Part shown: piece by piece, positions 54,347 to 62,816 of the stretch
Layout of the letters: each line of letters opens with the position of its first letter
Position numbering within the stretch: the stretch's first letter is position 1
Translations under genes and position numbers: made by a program
Origin: NORP240 sp046047495
Lineage (GTDB): Bacteria > Pseudomonadota > Gammaproteobacteria > Pseudomonadales > Pseudohongiellaceae
Direction: 5' to 3'
Assembly (NCBI GenBank): GCA_046047495.1
Contig: JBJOHV010000011.1
Location: 4,312-68,311 of the forward strand
DNA: 64,000 nucleotides
Notes under the pieces: model-generated
Told to the model about the DNA's origin: nothing
What the model saw: the letters and a program-made list of their open reading frames with translations, nothing else
The model's database searches: none

Positions 54347-54898
54347 TCAGGCCAGGTAGTCAGCCGGCCAATCCACCTCGATCAACTGCTTCGCCAGATC
54401 CACCGTCTTGATGACCTGTTCCCAACGGTAGGGCAGCAACCGCTCCCGTTGATCGATACTCTGCTCTGTGCCCTGCACAACCAGCACGTCGTTGGCGCCG
54501 GTTTCCAGCAGGCGGATCACCCGACCCAGGTTGTCACCGGCCTGGTTGATCACCGCCAGCCCCATCAACTGGTGCCAGTAATATTCATTGGCAGCCAGGG
54601 TGGGCAACGTGTCCCGGGCCACCGCCAGCTCAAGGCCCGTCAATTCCCGGGCCTGCTCCGGAGCATCGAAGCCCCGGAAGTGGGCAATGTAACCGTTACC
54701 CAACGGCTTTATATCGTCCATCTCCAGTAGCCGGCCTGCTGCGGTGCCGGGCACTGCGAAATGGGTATAGGTGGTGATGTTGTCCCGGGGCTCGGTAAAG
54801 GACTGCAGCTTCAACCAGCCCTTGATGCCGTGAATGCGTCCGATACGCCCCAACACGACCCAGCCAGCCTCTCCATCACCCTCATTGAGCGTACCCAT
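54347..54898 (-). CDS. rimM: 16S rRNA processing protein RimM
   Basis: 30S maturation factor that binds S19. 183 residues from ATG 54898 (GDGEAGWVVLGRIGRIHGIKGWLK is the conserved N-terminal beta-barrel); the longer open frame to 55126 runs through rpsP. The PRC-barrel C-terminal half has YYWHQLMGLAVIN and ends LIEVDWPADYL. Thirty-one bases after rpsP. Confidence 0.96.
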   Translation of the reverse strand: MGTLNEGDGEAGWVVLGRIGRIHGIKGWLKLQSFTEPRDNITTYTHFAVPGTAAGRLLEMDDIKPLGNGYIAHFRGFDAPEQARELTGLELAVARDTLPTLAANEYYWHQLMGLAVINQAGDNLGRVIRLLETGANDVLVVQGTEQSIDQRERLLPYRWEQVIKTVDLAKQLIEVDWPADYLA

Positions 54899-54929
54899 AT
54901 CGGGATGGCGAGGCTGTCTGCCGATGGCC

Positions 54930-55190
54930 TCAGGCCTCGGTGGTGGCCGTCGCGGCAGCTTCCTCGGCCAGCTTTGCAACCCGGGGGCTGGCCTTGGCGC
55001 CCTGGGAGGCCCAGTACGCCATACGCTGAGTATCCACCCGCAGACGCTCCTCGTTGCCCCGCGCCAGCGGATTGAAAAAGCCGATGCGCTCGATGAAGCG
55101 GCTGTCACGGGCCTTGCGGCTGTCACTCACCGTGATGTGGTAGAACGGTCGCTTCTTGGCGCCACCGCGGGATAATCGAATTGTTACCAT
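54930..55190 (-). CDS. rpsP: 30S ribosomal protein S16
   Basis: 86 residues starting MVTIRLSRGGAKKRPFYHITVSDSRKARDSRF at 55190; the longer frame upstream is not homologous. Needed for early 16S folding. First gene of the four-gene operon, with its own likely promoter (55257-55285) and a 60-base leader. An Ala/Thr-rich tail (AEEAAATATTEA) exceeds the E. coli protein slightly. Confidence 0.97.
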   Translation of the reverse strand: MVTIRLSRGGAKKRPFYHITVSDSRKARDSRFIERIGFFNPLARGNEERLRVDTQRMAYWASQGAKASPRVAKLAEEAAATATTEA

Positions 55191-55256
55191 AATGAACGGT
55201 TCCCGTTGAAACTGTGCTGTTACTGAAATCCCTGAGACCGGCGCACCCAAGTACCC

Positions 55257-55285
55257 CGGATAAAAAGGCGGGTATTCTATGTCAA
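55257..55285 (-). promoter_or_regulatory. Probable promoter of the rpsP operon
   Basis: On the minus strand, TTGACA (55280-55285) is followed after 17 bases by TATCCG (55257-55262, three of six -10 matches). It lies between the ffh stop and rpsP, which implies that the operon can be transcribed separately from ffh. Confidence 0.45.
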
Positions 55286-55335
55286 TTGACTGGCATTGGG
55301 AAGCCGGCATTGCCAGGGAATTTGCGCAACCGGCC

Positions 55336-56730
55336 CTATTTGAAGCGCGGCGGAAGCCCCCCTCCAGGCATACCACCCGGGCCCCCGGGACCCCGCATGC
55401 CACCCAGCCCCCGCATCATGTTCGCCATGTTACCGCCCTTCATTTTCTTCATGACCTTTTGCATCTGCTTGTGCTGCTTCAACAGACGATTGAGATCCTG
55501 AATCTGGGTGCCCGAGCCGACTGTGATGCGGCGTTTGCGGGATCCGTTGAGAATGTCAGGGTTGATGCGCTCACGGGGTGTCATGGAGTTGATGATGGCT
55601 TCCATGCGGCGGAACTGGCCGTCGTCCACCTTGGCCGCGGCGCCTGGAGGCAGCATTCCCATTCCCGGCATGCGATCCATGATACTGGCGATACCGCCCA
55701 TGTTTTTCATCTGCTGCAATTGTTCCCGGAAATCCTCCAGATCGAAGTTTTTGCCCTTCTTGATCTTCTGAGCGAGTTTTTCCGCCTTGGCCTTGTCGAC
55801 CTTGCGCTCCGCCTCCTCGATGAGGGACAGCACATCACCCATGCCGAGGATTCGGGAGGCAATGCGCTCGGGATGGAACGGCTCCAGCGCCTCCGCCTTC
55901 TCACCCACCCCGATGAATTTGATGGGTTTACCGGTGATATGGCGAACCGACAGGGCGGCGCCGCCGCGGGCATCACCGTCGGCCTTGGTGAGGATCACAC
56001 CGGTCAACGGCAGGGCATCATTGAAGGCCTTGGCCGTGTTGGCGGCGTCCTGACCCGTCATGGCATCCACAACAAAGAGGGTTTCGATGGGTTGGATGCC
56101 GGCATGCAATTCCCGGATTTCCGCCATCATCTGTTCATCGATGGCCAGGCGCCCCGCAGTGTCCACGATCAACACATCCATGAAACGGCGACGGGCCTCG
56201 TTGACAGCGTCCCTGGCGATCTGCAGGGGTTGCTGCTGTATGGAGCTGGGGAAGAATTCGACGCCAACCCCCTGGGCCAGGGTCTGCAATTGCTGAATGG
56301 CCGCAGGCCGGTAGACGTCCGCACTCACCACCATCACTTTCTTGTTCTGCTGCTGCTTCAACCACAGGGCCAGTTTCGCCACCGTGGTGGTCTTGCCGGC
56401 GCCCTGCAATCCCGCCATCAGGATGATCGCCGGCGGCACTGCCTTGAGATTGAGGGACTCGTTGGCCGCTCCCATCAATTGTTCCAGCTCGGCCTTGACG
56501 ATCTTGATGAATGCCTGGCCGGGGGACAGACTGGCGGCCACCTCCTGCCCGACGGCCCGCAGACTGACCCGCTCGATGAAATCCTTCACCACCGGCAGGG
56601 CCACATCAGCCTCCAGCAACGCCCGTCGCACTTCCCGCAACGCTTCCTGGATATTGGATTCCGTCAAGGTCGCCTTGCCCGACAGTTTGCGTAGGGTCGA
56701 CGACAGCCGTTCGGTCAGATTCTCAAACAT
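55336..56730 (-). CDS. ffh: Signal recognition particle protein Ffh
   Basis: SRP GTPase that targets membrane proteins with 4.5S RNA and FtsY. 464 residues: N domain (NLTERLSSTLRKLSG), G domain (LMAGLQGAGKTTTVAKLA, DTAGRLAID, TKADGDARGGAALS) and the Met-rich M domain (KQMQKVMKKMKGGNMANMM). A Gly/Pro-rich end closes it. No 4.5S RNA was seen. Divergent from the CcsA-like gene, a layout also found in Pseudomonas. Confidence 0.97.
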   Translation of the reverse strand: MFENLTERLSSTLRKLSGKATLTESNIQEALREVRRALLEADVALPVVKDFIERVSLRAVGQEVAASLSPGQAFIKIVKAELEQLMGAANESLNLKAVPPAIILMAGLQGAGKTTTVAKLALWLKQQQNKKVMVVSADVYRPAAIQQLQTLAQGVGVEFFPSSIQQQPLQIARDAVNEARRRFMDVLIVDTAGRLAIDEQMMAEIRELHAGIQPIETLFVVDAMTGQDAANTAKAFNDALPLTGVILTKADGDARGGAALSVRHITGKPIKFIGVGEKAEALEPFHPERIASRILGMGDVLSLIEEAERKVDKAKAEKLAQKIKKGKNFDLEDFREQLQQMKNMGGIASIMDRMPGMGMLPPGAAAKVDDGQFRRMEAIINSMTPRERINPDILNGSRKRRITVGSGTQIQDLNRLLKQHKQMQKVMKKMKGGNMANMMRGLGGMRGPGGPGGMPGGGLPPRFK

Positions 56731-56847
56731 GGTTTCCGCCTGCAGAAATGGAGGGGCATTATAGCCAATCCCGGACTTAAAAAAATTACTTCAACCACCC
56801 GGGCCGTTGTGCGACACTTTTTGCTGCCTTACCACCCGGGACATGCA

Positions 56848-57645
56848 ATGCCTTTGACAGTCATTTCTGGACTATTTGCCGTTGTCTTTTATCTGCTTGG
56901 CGTGATTTTTCAGGGACAAAACGTCACCGGTCACCGCAACAATCGAAACCAGGTCCTCGGTATCGGCTTCCTTGCTGCCACAGCCCATGCGCTCAGCGCC
57001 TTTGGTGTGATTCGCACGGACTCGGGCTACCATTTTGGTATTGTCGAGATCAGCACCCTGATCACCCTGTCGATTTCCCTGCTGGTCTTGTTCAGCAGCC
57101 TGCGCAAACCCCTGGAGAATCTGTTGCTCGGCCTGTTTCCCCTGGCCATCATCACCATCGTGGTATCCCTCACCGTGCACAGCGATTTCCCTCCCACCAG
57201 CATGGGCCTGGGACTGGCCACCCATGTCCTGCTGTCCATCATCGCCTACAGTTTCATCACCATCGCTGCCATGCAGGCAGGCTTTCTGGCTTTCCAGAAC
57301 CATCAGCTCAAGCACCACCATGCCGGCGGGCTGATCAGCAAGTTCCCGCCCCTGCAGGATATGGAGGTGCTGCTGTTCGAGTTGCTGTGGGTGGGCGAGG
57401 TGATTCTCACCCTGGGCATCATCGCCGGCTTCCTGTTTGTCGAGGACCTGTGGGCTCATGCCGGGATCGTGCACAAGACGTTTTTCTCCCTGCTGGCCTG
57501 GGTGGTGTTTGCCATACTGCTGTGGGGTCGTCACCAGATCGGCTGGCGCGGCCGCACTGCCATCCGCTTCACGGTCACCGGCTTTGTGTTCCTGCTGGTT
57601 GGCTTCTACGGCTCCAAGTTTGCACTGGAATACGTGTTCAATTAA
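56848..57645 (+). CDS. CcsA/YpjD-like cytochrome c assembly family membrane protein
   Basis: 265 residues from ATG 56848 (the 56809 frame adds a non-homologous prefix). Eight hydrophobic spans; members of this HemX/CcsA-like family are thought to handle heme in the membrane. Conserved histidines occur in GQNVTGHRNNRN, VTHVLLS-type and AGIVHKTFFSLLAW. No WWD motif of full CcsA was found, so a heme-export role is unproven. Followed 36 bases later by the CorB-like gene. Confidence 0.88.
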   Translation: MPLTVISGLFAVVFYLLGVIFQGQNVTGHRNNRNQVLGIGFLAATAHALSAFGVIRTDSGYHFGIVEISTLITLSISLLVLFSSLRKPLENLLLGLFPLAIITIVVSLTVHSDFPPTSMGLGLATHVLLSIIAYSFITIAAMQAGFLAFQNHQLKHHHAGGLISKFPPLQDMEVLLFELLWVGEVILTLGIIAGFLFVEDLWAHAGIVHKTFFSLLAWVVFAILLWGRHQIGWRGRTAIRFTVTGFVFLLVGFYGSKFALEYVFN

Positions 57646-57681
57646 CCATGCAGTCGCCGCCTATCCATACCGGTCCCCCAC

Positions 57682-58971
57682 ATGAACAATGACGATGGCT
57701 CCCTGGGTCTGCTCATCGGCCTACTGACATTTCTGATTTTCGCGTCAGCCTATTTTTCCAGCTCCGAGACAGGCATGATGAGTCTCAACCGGTATCGCAT
57801 GAAGCATCTCATGCGCATGGGCCATCCCGGAGCCACCAGGGCCAGCCGTCTGCTGGAGCAGCCTGACCGTCTGATTGGCGTCATTCTCATCGGCAATAAC
57901 TTCGTCAACATCCTGGCGGCGTCCATCGGCACCTCGATTGCCATTGCAGTATTCGGCGAGCCTGAACCGCTGATCACCACGGCGGTGCTGACCCTGGTTA
58001 TTCTGATCTTCGCCGAAGTGACTCCCAAGACCATCGCCGCGCTGTATCCGGAAAAAATCGCCTACCCCTCCAGCTACCTGCTGCTGGTATTGCTGAAATT
58101 ACTGTATCCCATCGTGTGGATGGTGAATGCCATTTCCAACAAACTGGTCACCATACTGGGCTTCAAGCCACGTTCAGACGACAGCCACCAGCTGAGCCAG
58201 GAGGAGCTGCGCACCATCGTTTATGAGTCCGCCGAACGTATACCACGGCGCCGCCATGGCATGTTGCTCAACATCCTCGATCTCGAGAAGGTCACCGTCA
58301 ACGACATCATGGTGGCGCGCAATGAAATCATCGGCATCGACATCGAAGACGACCTCAACGACATCCTCGAACAGATCGCCAATGCCCAGCATACGCGCAT
58401 ACCCATCTACAAGACCGACATCGACAACATCATCGGCATTCTTCATATGCGCAGCATCAGCAAACTGCTGAAACTGGACAATGTGAACAAGGCCGCCATC
58501 ATTCAGGAAAGCGCAGAACCCTATTTCATTCCGGAGAGTACACCGCTGCACACCCAGCTGTTCAATTTCCAGACGCGCAAGATGCGCCTGGCGGTGGTGG
58601 TGGATGAGTATGGTGCGGTCCGCGGCCTGGTGACTCTGGAGGACATTCTTGAAGAGATCGTCGGCGAGTTCACCACCGATCTGGCGGCCAACAGCCGGGA
58701 TATCCACCCGCAACCGGACGGCACCTACCTCATCGACGGCGGCGCCAGCATCCGTGATATCAACAAGACCCTTTCCTGGGAGCTGAATACCGCCGGTGCC
58801 AAGACCCTCAACGGCCTGCTCATGGAGATTCTGGAATCCATACCGGATTCCTCCGTCGGCATACAATTGGGGGACTACTTCGCGGAAATCCTGCAGGTGA
58901 AGGACAACATGATCCGTACGGTGCGCATGTGGCGGGTTGAAGACCCTGCGGCCCAGCAACCGGACGGCTGA
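57682..58971 (+). CDS. CNNM/CorC-type transporter (HlyC/CorC family, CorB-like)
   Basis: 429 residues. DUF21 membrane domain (about 1-180; SAYFSSSETGMMSLNRYRMKHL and VILIFAEVTPKTIAALYPEK), a CBS pair (about 210-335; VNDIMVARNEIIGIDIEDD, DNIIGILHMRS, RLAVVVDEYGAVRGLVTLEDILEEIVGE) and a C-terminal CorC/HlyC domain (about 350-420). Linked in homologues to Mg2+/Co2+ efflux or resistance, not proven here. Its 3' end is one base from the opposing PPTase gene. Confidence 0.92.
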   Translation: MNNDDGSLGLLIGLLTFLIFASAYFSSSETGMMSLNRYRMKHLMRMGHPGATRASRLLEQPDRLIGVILIGNNFVNILAASIGTSIAIAVFGEPEPLITTAVLTLVILIFAEVTPKTIAALYPEKIAYPSSYLLLVLLKLLYPIVWMVNAISNKLVTILGFKPRSDDSHQLSQEELRTIVYESAERIPRRRHGMLLNILDLEKVTVNDIMVARNEIIGIDIEDDLNDILEQIANAQHTRIPIYKTDIDNIIGILHMRSISKLLKLDNVNKAAIIQESAEPYFIPESTPLHTQLFNFQTRKMRLAVVVDEYGAVRGLVTLEDILEEIVGEFTTDLAANSRDIHPQPDGTYLIDGGASIRDINKTLSWELNTAGAKTLNGLLMEILESIPDSSVGIQLGDYFAEILQVKDNMIRTVRMWRVEDPAAQQPDG

Positions 58972-58972
58972 T

Positions 58973-59755
58973 TCAGGTGGACCCCTTGGCTTGCAGAGCG
59001 CAAGCCCGCCACTGACCGAAGGCCTGCAAATCATGGCAGGTGATGAGCAAGTCCGGAGTTACATCCTGGAGCTGCACAGCCACCGCCAGGCGCGCACCGG
59101 GCAGATCGTAAAGACGGAATACCCACGGCAGGCCATCCTCTCCCAGAGGGGAATCAAACTGCGCACGGATGCCGGCCCCCGCAGTCAATTCGAAACTGAA
59201 CTGCTGCAGGGGAATGGCCAGCCCCAAGCCACGTGCCTTTATATAGGCTTCCTTCAAAGTCCACAGATCAAAAAAGCGCTGCGTCTGCTGCCCGGCATCC
59301 AGGGATTCGAACCAGGCAATTTCCTGCGCAGAGAAATGACGCCGGGCAATGGCCCGCAAATGCCGACGGGCCACCACCTGCTCCACATCGACCCCGAGCA
59401 CGCCATGGCGTGCGAACACGATGGCCAGCCGGTCACCGCTGTGGGACACATTGAAATGCAGTGGTGTCAGTCCGGAATCGACCAGCAGTGGCCGCCCATG
59501 GGCAGAGGTGCGCAGCTGCCAGCTGGCTGGCGGCTGCTGCGGATGATACAGGCTCAATATATGGCGCAGCAGGCCTCGCGACACGCAGGCCCGCTGCCTG
59601 TGCAAGGGAAATTGCAGGCGCTCGACCCTGCGCAATTCATCCAGCGCGAGCCATTGCCGCAATTGTTCCTGCTGCGGAGGTGCCATGAAGTCCCTCATCT
59701 GCACCAGCCACAGATGAACCTCCCCACTGCCAGGCAGGGGCATCAGGCCGGACAT
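58973..59755 (-). CDS. 4'-phosphopantetheinyl transferase, Sfp superfamily
   Basis: Transfers phosphopantetheine from CoA to carrier proteins. 260 residues with the Sfp-type motifs HFNVSHSGDRLAIVF, LGVDVEQ and FFDLWTLKEAYIKARG (the catalytic Glu/Lys loop). No polyketide or peptide synthetase genes are in the window, so its partner is elsewhere; AcpS is normally separate. ATG at 59755 has GGGAG eight bases upstream; it overlaps the metallophosphoesterase tail by 13 bases. Confidence 0.93.
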   Translation of the reverse strand: MSGLMPLPGSGEVHLWLVQMRDFMAPPQQEQLRQWLALDELRRVERLQFPLHRQRACVSRGLLRHILSLYHPQQPPASWQLRTSAHGRPLLVDSGLTPLHFNVSHSGDRLAIVFARHGVLGVDVEQVVARRHLRAIARRHFSAQEIAWFESLDAGQQTQRFFDLWTLKEAYIKARGLGLAIPLQQFSFELTAGAGIRAQFDSPLGEDGLPWVFRLYDLPGARLAVAVQLQDVTPDLLITCHDLQAFGQWRACALQAKGST

Positions 59756-60609
59756 GTCAGCGGCTCCCTGCCGCCGTGCACGCAGACCAGCTGCTTACGG
59801 GCGATGTTGCTCTCCGTGGGGTAACCGAAGGCATTGTTGACGAAGGTGATACCCTGCAGATGGACGGTCCGGTTGACATGGCTATGACCATAGACATGCA
59901 GGTCCGGAGCCAGCCGCGCCACCTGCCGTCCCAGCCCCTCGCTGCCCAATACGGGGTAGACCCGACGCCTTTTTTCAGGGATTCCCCTGGGCATGACATC
60001 GATTCGGGGCAGGAAATGGGAATAACTGATGACAGTCTGATTGCGGATCTGCAATGCGGCTTCGTTGAAAGCGAGGAAATGGTCATTGATGGCAGCGGGA
60101 CTGTTCAGAGCCGTGGGCCAGCGGCAGGCCCGGTAGTCGCGCCAGGCGCGTCGCAGATGCCGGTCCGGCACGCCGAAGGAATGGTCATACCAGCTGAACA
60201 ACGGCACCAGGGAAAGGCCGCCATCATGCAAGGATTCGGTCACGACTCCATGGCGCGCGCAGAGATCCAGCACCGCGTGGAATTTACTCAATGAACAATC
60301 ATGATCGTCGTCACGCAGCCACAGCTCGTGATTGCCCGGCACGAACAGCACCCGGTGGAATGTGGCGCGCAACAGGTCAAACACACGGCCCAGGAGCAAA
60401 AGATCGTCAGTGATGTCCCCGGCCAGGATCAGATAGTCCTGGCGGTGATCCGCCGCGCACAGGGTTTCCAGCCACTGCAGATTCTCGTCATAGTCCACAT
60501 GCAGGTCGGAGATGGCAAATACCCGGCGGTTTACTGTAGGCTGCCCGGATGTCACCGTGTGCTCACCCGCCAGGTGCTCCGTATCACCCACTCCAACACC
60601 CTCGGTCAT
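59743..60609 (-). CDS. Calcineurin-like metallophosphoesterase
   Basis: About 288 residues from ATG 60609. The metal-site motifs appear in order: FAISDLHVDYDEN (DxH), YLILAGDITDD, FVPGNHELW (GNHE), then SYSHFLPR and HVYGHSHVNRT (GHxH). Substrate unknown. The ATG overlaps that of the divergent glycosylase-like gene; an internal GTG (about 60555) with GGTGAG upstream is an alternative start that would separate them. Two-metal enzyme, cytosolic. Confidence 0.9.
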   Translation of the reverse strand: MTEGVGVGDTEHLAGEHTVTSGQPTVNRRVFAISDLHVDYDENLQWLETLCAADHRQDYLILAGDITDDLLLLGRVFDLLRATFHRVLFVPGNHELWLRDDDHDCSLSKFHAVLDLCARHGVVTESLHDGGLSLVPLFSWYDHSFGVPDRHLRRAWRDYRACRWPTALNSPAAINDHFLAFNEAALQIRNQTVISYSHFLPRIDVMPRGIPEKRRRVYPVLGSEGLGRQVARLAPDLHVYGHSHVNRTVHLQGITFVNNAFGYPTESNIARKQLVCVHGGREPLTCPA

Positions 60610-61216
60610 GCCGCACTCCCAATCTGTTGACACCTTGCCACTGGCGGATTTGCTGACCCGGGTTCGCGCCTGCCAGATCTGCGCGGCAAACCTGCCCTTT
60701 GCGCCGAATCCCGTGTTGCGTGCGGCCCCCAGCGCCCGCCTGCTGATCGTCGGGCAGGCTCCCGGCACGAAGGTGCATGCTACCGGGATTCCCTGGAATG
60801 ATCCAAGCGGACGGCGGTTGCGGCAGTGGATGGGGGTGGAGGATGAAACGTTTTATGACATCACCCGGGTGGCAATCATTCCCATGGGTTTCTGTTATCC
60901 CGGACGAGGGGCCGGCGGTGATCTGCCACCCCGGCCTGAGTGCGCACCCCAATGGCATGGGCCCCTGCTGGCGTGCCTGCCCAGGATCCGCTGCACCCTG
61001 CTCATCGGTCACTATGCCCAGGCATATTACCTGCCGGATCTGCGCGGCAGCGTCGGAGAGCGGGTCCGGCGCTGGCGGGAATTCAGCCCGCGTTATTTCG
61101 TCCTGCCCCACCCGTCACCCCGCAACCAGGGCTGGCTGCGCAAGCATCCCTGGTTTGAAGCCGAGGTGGTGCCGGCATTGCAGGCCACGATCCGCCAGCT
61201 GCTGTCGGTCAGATGA
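60608..61216 (+). CDS. Uracil-DNA glycosylase superfamily protein
   Basis: 202 residues from ATG 60608. Motif A GQAPGTKVHATGIPWNDPSGRRLRQWMGV and motif B HPSPRNQGW (PHPSPRN) identify the superfamily. Four cysteines (CQIC near residue 19, GFCYPG and PECAPQW) could ligate an Fe-S cluster as in family 4/5 enzymes, but the spacing differs, so this is uncertain. Starts in the sequence CATG shared with the divergent metallophosphoesterase. Ends 18 bases before the oxyR stop. Confidence 0.85.
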   Translation: MPHSQSVDTLPLADLLTRVRACQICAANLPFAPNPVLRAAPSARLLIVGQAPGTKVHATGIPWNDPSGRRLRQWMGVEDETFYDITRVAIIPMGFCYPGRGAGGDLPPRPECAPQWHGPLLACLPRIRCTLLIGHYAQAYYLPDLRGSVGERVRRWREFSPRYFVLPHPSPRNQGWLRKHPWFEAEVVPALQATIRQLLSVR

Positions 61217-61234
61217 GCCGCTCGGCGAGCGGGT

Positions 61235-62149
61235 TCATTTGCTGTGGGGTTTGCGGGCCATTTTCCAGCGCTTGATGAAACTTGCCAGGGCCAGGTAATC
61301 GCCATCCCGCGGATCAGATTGCCGCCACGCCAACCCGATGCTGCGCACCACTTTCTCCCTGCGGAAATGCCGGATCTGCAGGGCCGAATCACCCAGGATT
61401 TCCGCCTGCACCGCCACATCGGGCAACAGGGTGATGCCCAGCCCGTTGGCCACCATCTGCACCAGGGTATGCAGGCTGGTGCCCTGATACACCAGATCGG
61501 TGGTGGAGGCCTTCAGTTTGCAGGCCTCCAGAGCATGGTCCCTCAGACAGTGGCCTTCCTCCAGCAACAGCAGACGCTCGCCCCGCAGGTCCTGCTGACG
61601 CACGTCCTTGGCTTTTTGCAGGGGATGCTCGGGGGGCAGTAGCAGGACAAATTCGTCCTCGAACAGGGTCTCCACATGCATGTCCGGTAGCGCATAGGGC
61701 AGCGCCACCAGGATCACATCCAGTTCGCCCTGCTGCAGTTTGTGCAACAAACCAGCACTAAGATCCTCCTTCAGGTACAAACGCAGGTGCGGATAGGCCT
61801 TGCGCAGGTCAGGCAGCATGGGTGGCAACAGATAGGGTCCGATGGTGGGAATAACCCCCATGCGCAGGTCACCGGTCAAGGGATCCTGGCTGGCCTGGGC
61901 GATGGCCACGAAATCCTCCATTTCACCCAGCAGGTTGCGGGCCTGCACCAGTAGCCGCTCACCCACCGGGGTGATCAGCACCTGTTTCTTGTTGCGTTCA
62001 AAGATGGTCACCCCCAACTGGGACTCCAGCTCCTGGATGCCCGCACTGAGAGTGGACTGGGTCACATGGCAGGCCTCAGCCGCCTTGCTGAAATGGCGGT
62101 GATCGGCCACGGCACACAGGTATTTGAGCTGCTTGAAGCTGGGGATCAT
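61235..62149 (-). CDS. oxyR: OxyR peroxide-sensing LysR regulator
   Basis: 304 residues. N-terminal winged helix (QLKYLCAVADHRHFSKAAEACHVTQSTLSAGIQELES) and the redox site EEGHCLRDHALEAC, with C201 and C210 nine apart, just as C199/C208 in E. coli OxyR. On peroxide a disulfide forms and activates target promoters. Divergent from rubrerythrin, a probable target; the 158-base gap has a palindrome at 62170-62195. Confidence 0.94.
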   Translation of the reverse strand: MIPSFKQLKYLCAVADHRHFSKAAEACHVTQSTLSAGIQELESQLGVTIFERNKKQVLITPVGERLLVQARNLLGEMEDFVAIAQASQDPLTGDLRMGVIPTIGPYLLPPMLPDLRKAYPHLRLYLKEDLSAGLLHKLQQGELDVILVALPYALPDMHVETLFEDEFVLLLPPEHPLQKAKDVRQQDLRGERLLLLEEGHCLRDHALEACKLKASTTDLVYQGTSLHTLVQMVANGLGITLLPDVAVQAEILGDSALQIRHFRREKVVRSIGLAWRQSDPRDGDYLALASFIKRWKMARKPHSK

Positions 62150-62169
62150 GGGCGCCTATGATAATCGCA

Positions 62170-62195
62170 TTTTTCGATGGAGGCATCTCGAAAAA
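62170..62195. promoter_or_regulatory. Palindrome in the oxyR-rubrerythrin gap
   Basis: TTTTTCGA (62170-62177) and TCGAAAAA (62188-62195) form 8-base inverted arms with a 10-base spacer. Preceding CTATGATAATC is reminiscent of an OxyR half-site (ATAG-n-CTAT pattern). A role for OxyR is an inference. Confidence 0.35.
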
Positions 62196-62307
62196 TCAAT
62201 TGGCAGCAATCACTGCATTCCCGTAAAGTGCAGCCACCAAGCTTGGGAAGCTCCCTTCAATGGGGGATTCCATGGAACTGCAAAACCCCTATAGGAGATT
62301 GAAATTT

Positions 62308-62727
62308 ATGTCATTGAAAGGCTCTAAAACCGAAGCAAATCTGAAGGCCGCCTTTGCCGGCGAATCCCAGGCCAACCGCCGTTACCTCTATTTCGCCCAG
62401 AAGGCCGATGTGGAAGGTTACAACGATGTGTCCGCCCTGTTCCGCTCCACCGCGGAAGGCGAGACCGGCCATGCCCACGGGCACCTGGAATACCTGGAAG
62501 AAGTGGGTGATCCCGCTACCGGCATGCCCATTGGCGGCACCGCCGACAATCTGAAGTCGGCTGTGGCCGGCGAGACTCACGAGTACACTGACATGTATCC
62601 CGGCATGGCCAAGGATGCCCGTGATGAAGGTTTCGATGAGATCGCCGACTGGATGGAGACTCTGGCCAAGGCCGAGCGTTCCCATGCCAACCGGTTCCAG
62701 AAAGCTCTGGATCAACTGGAAGCTTGA
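62308..62727 (+). CDS. Rubrerythrin-family diiron protein
   Basis: 139 residues from ATG 62308 (AGGAG upstream; the open frame from 62260 has no homology). Ferritin-like four-helix bundle with diiron ligands in FAGESQANRRYLYFAQKA, EGETGHAHGHLEYL, VAGETHEYTDMYPGMAKDA and LAKAERSHANRFQ. No rubredoxin domain and no cysteines, so the electron donor must be another protein. Acts as peroxide reductase in related species; OxyR is divergent. A terminator follows, then a Fe-S protein gene. Confidence 0.95.
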   Translation: MSLKGSKTEANLKAAFAGESQANRRYLYFAQKADVEGYNDVSALFRSTAEGETGHAHGHLEYLEEVGDPATGMPIGGTADNLKSAVAGETHEYTDMYPGMAKDARDEGFDEIADWMETLAKAERSHANRFQKALDQLEA

Positions 62728-62740
62728 TAACGAGGGGTGT

Positions 62741-62779
62741 ATCCCGATGCGTCGCTTCGGCGGCCATCGGGATTTTTTT
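62741..62779 (+). terminator. Intrinsic terminator with UUCG tetraloop after rubrerythrin
   Basis: ATCCCGATG (62741-62749) pairs with CATCGGGAT (62765-62773), and inside it GTCGC pairs with GCGGC around TTCG, a C(UUCG)G tetraloop; six Ts follow. Partial readthrough to the Fe-S gene cannot be excluded. Confidence 0.9.
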
Positions 62780-62816
62780 GCCCCTGCATTTCTATAACAT
62801 CAATCGCAGGTGAGAC

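Noticed and set aside
55279..56694. Plus-strand open frame of 471 codons opposite ffh
   Set aside because: Antisense to a certain gene; no recognisable motifs.
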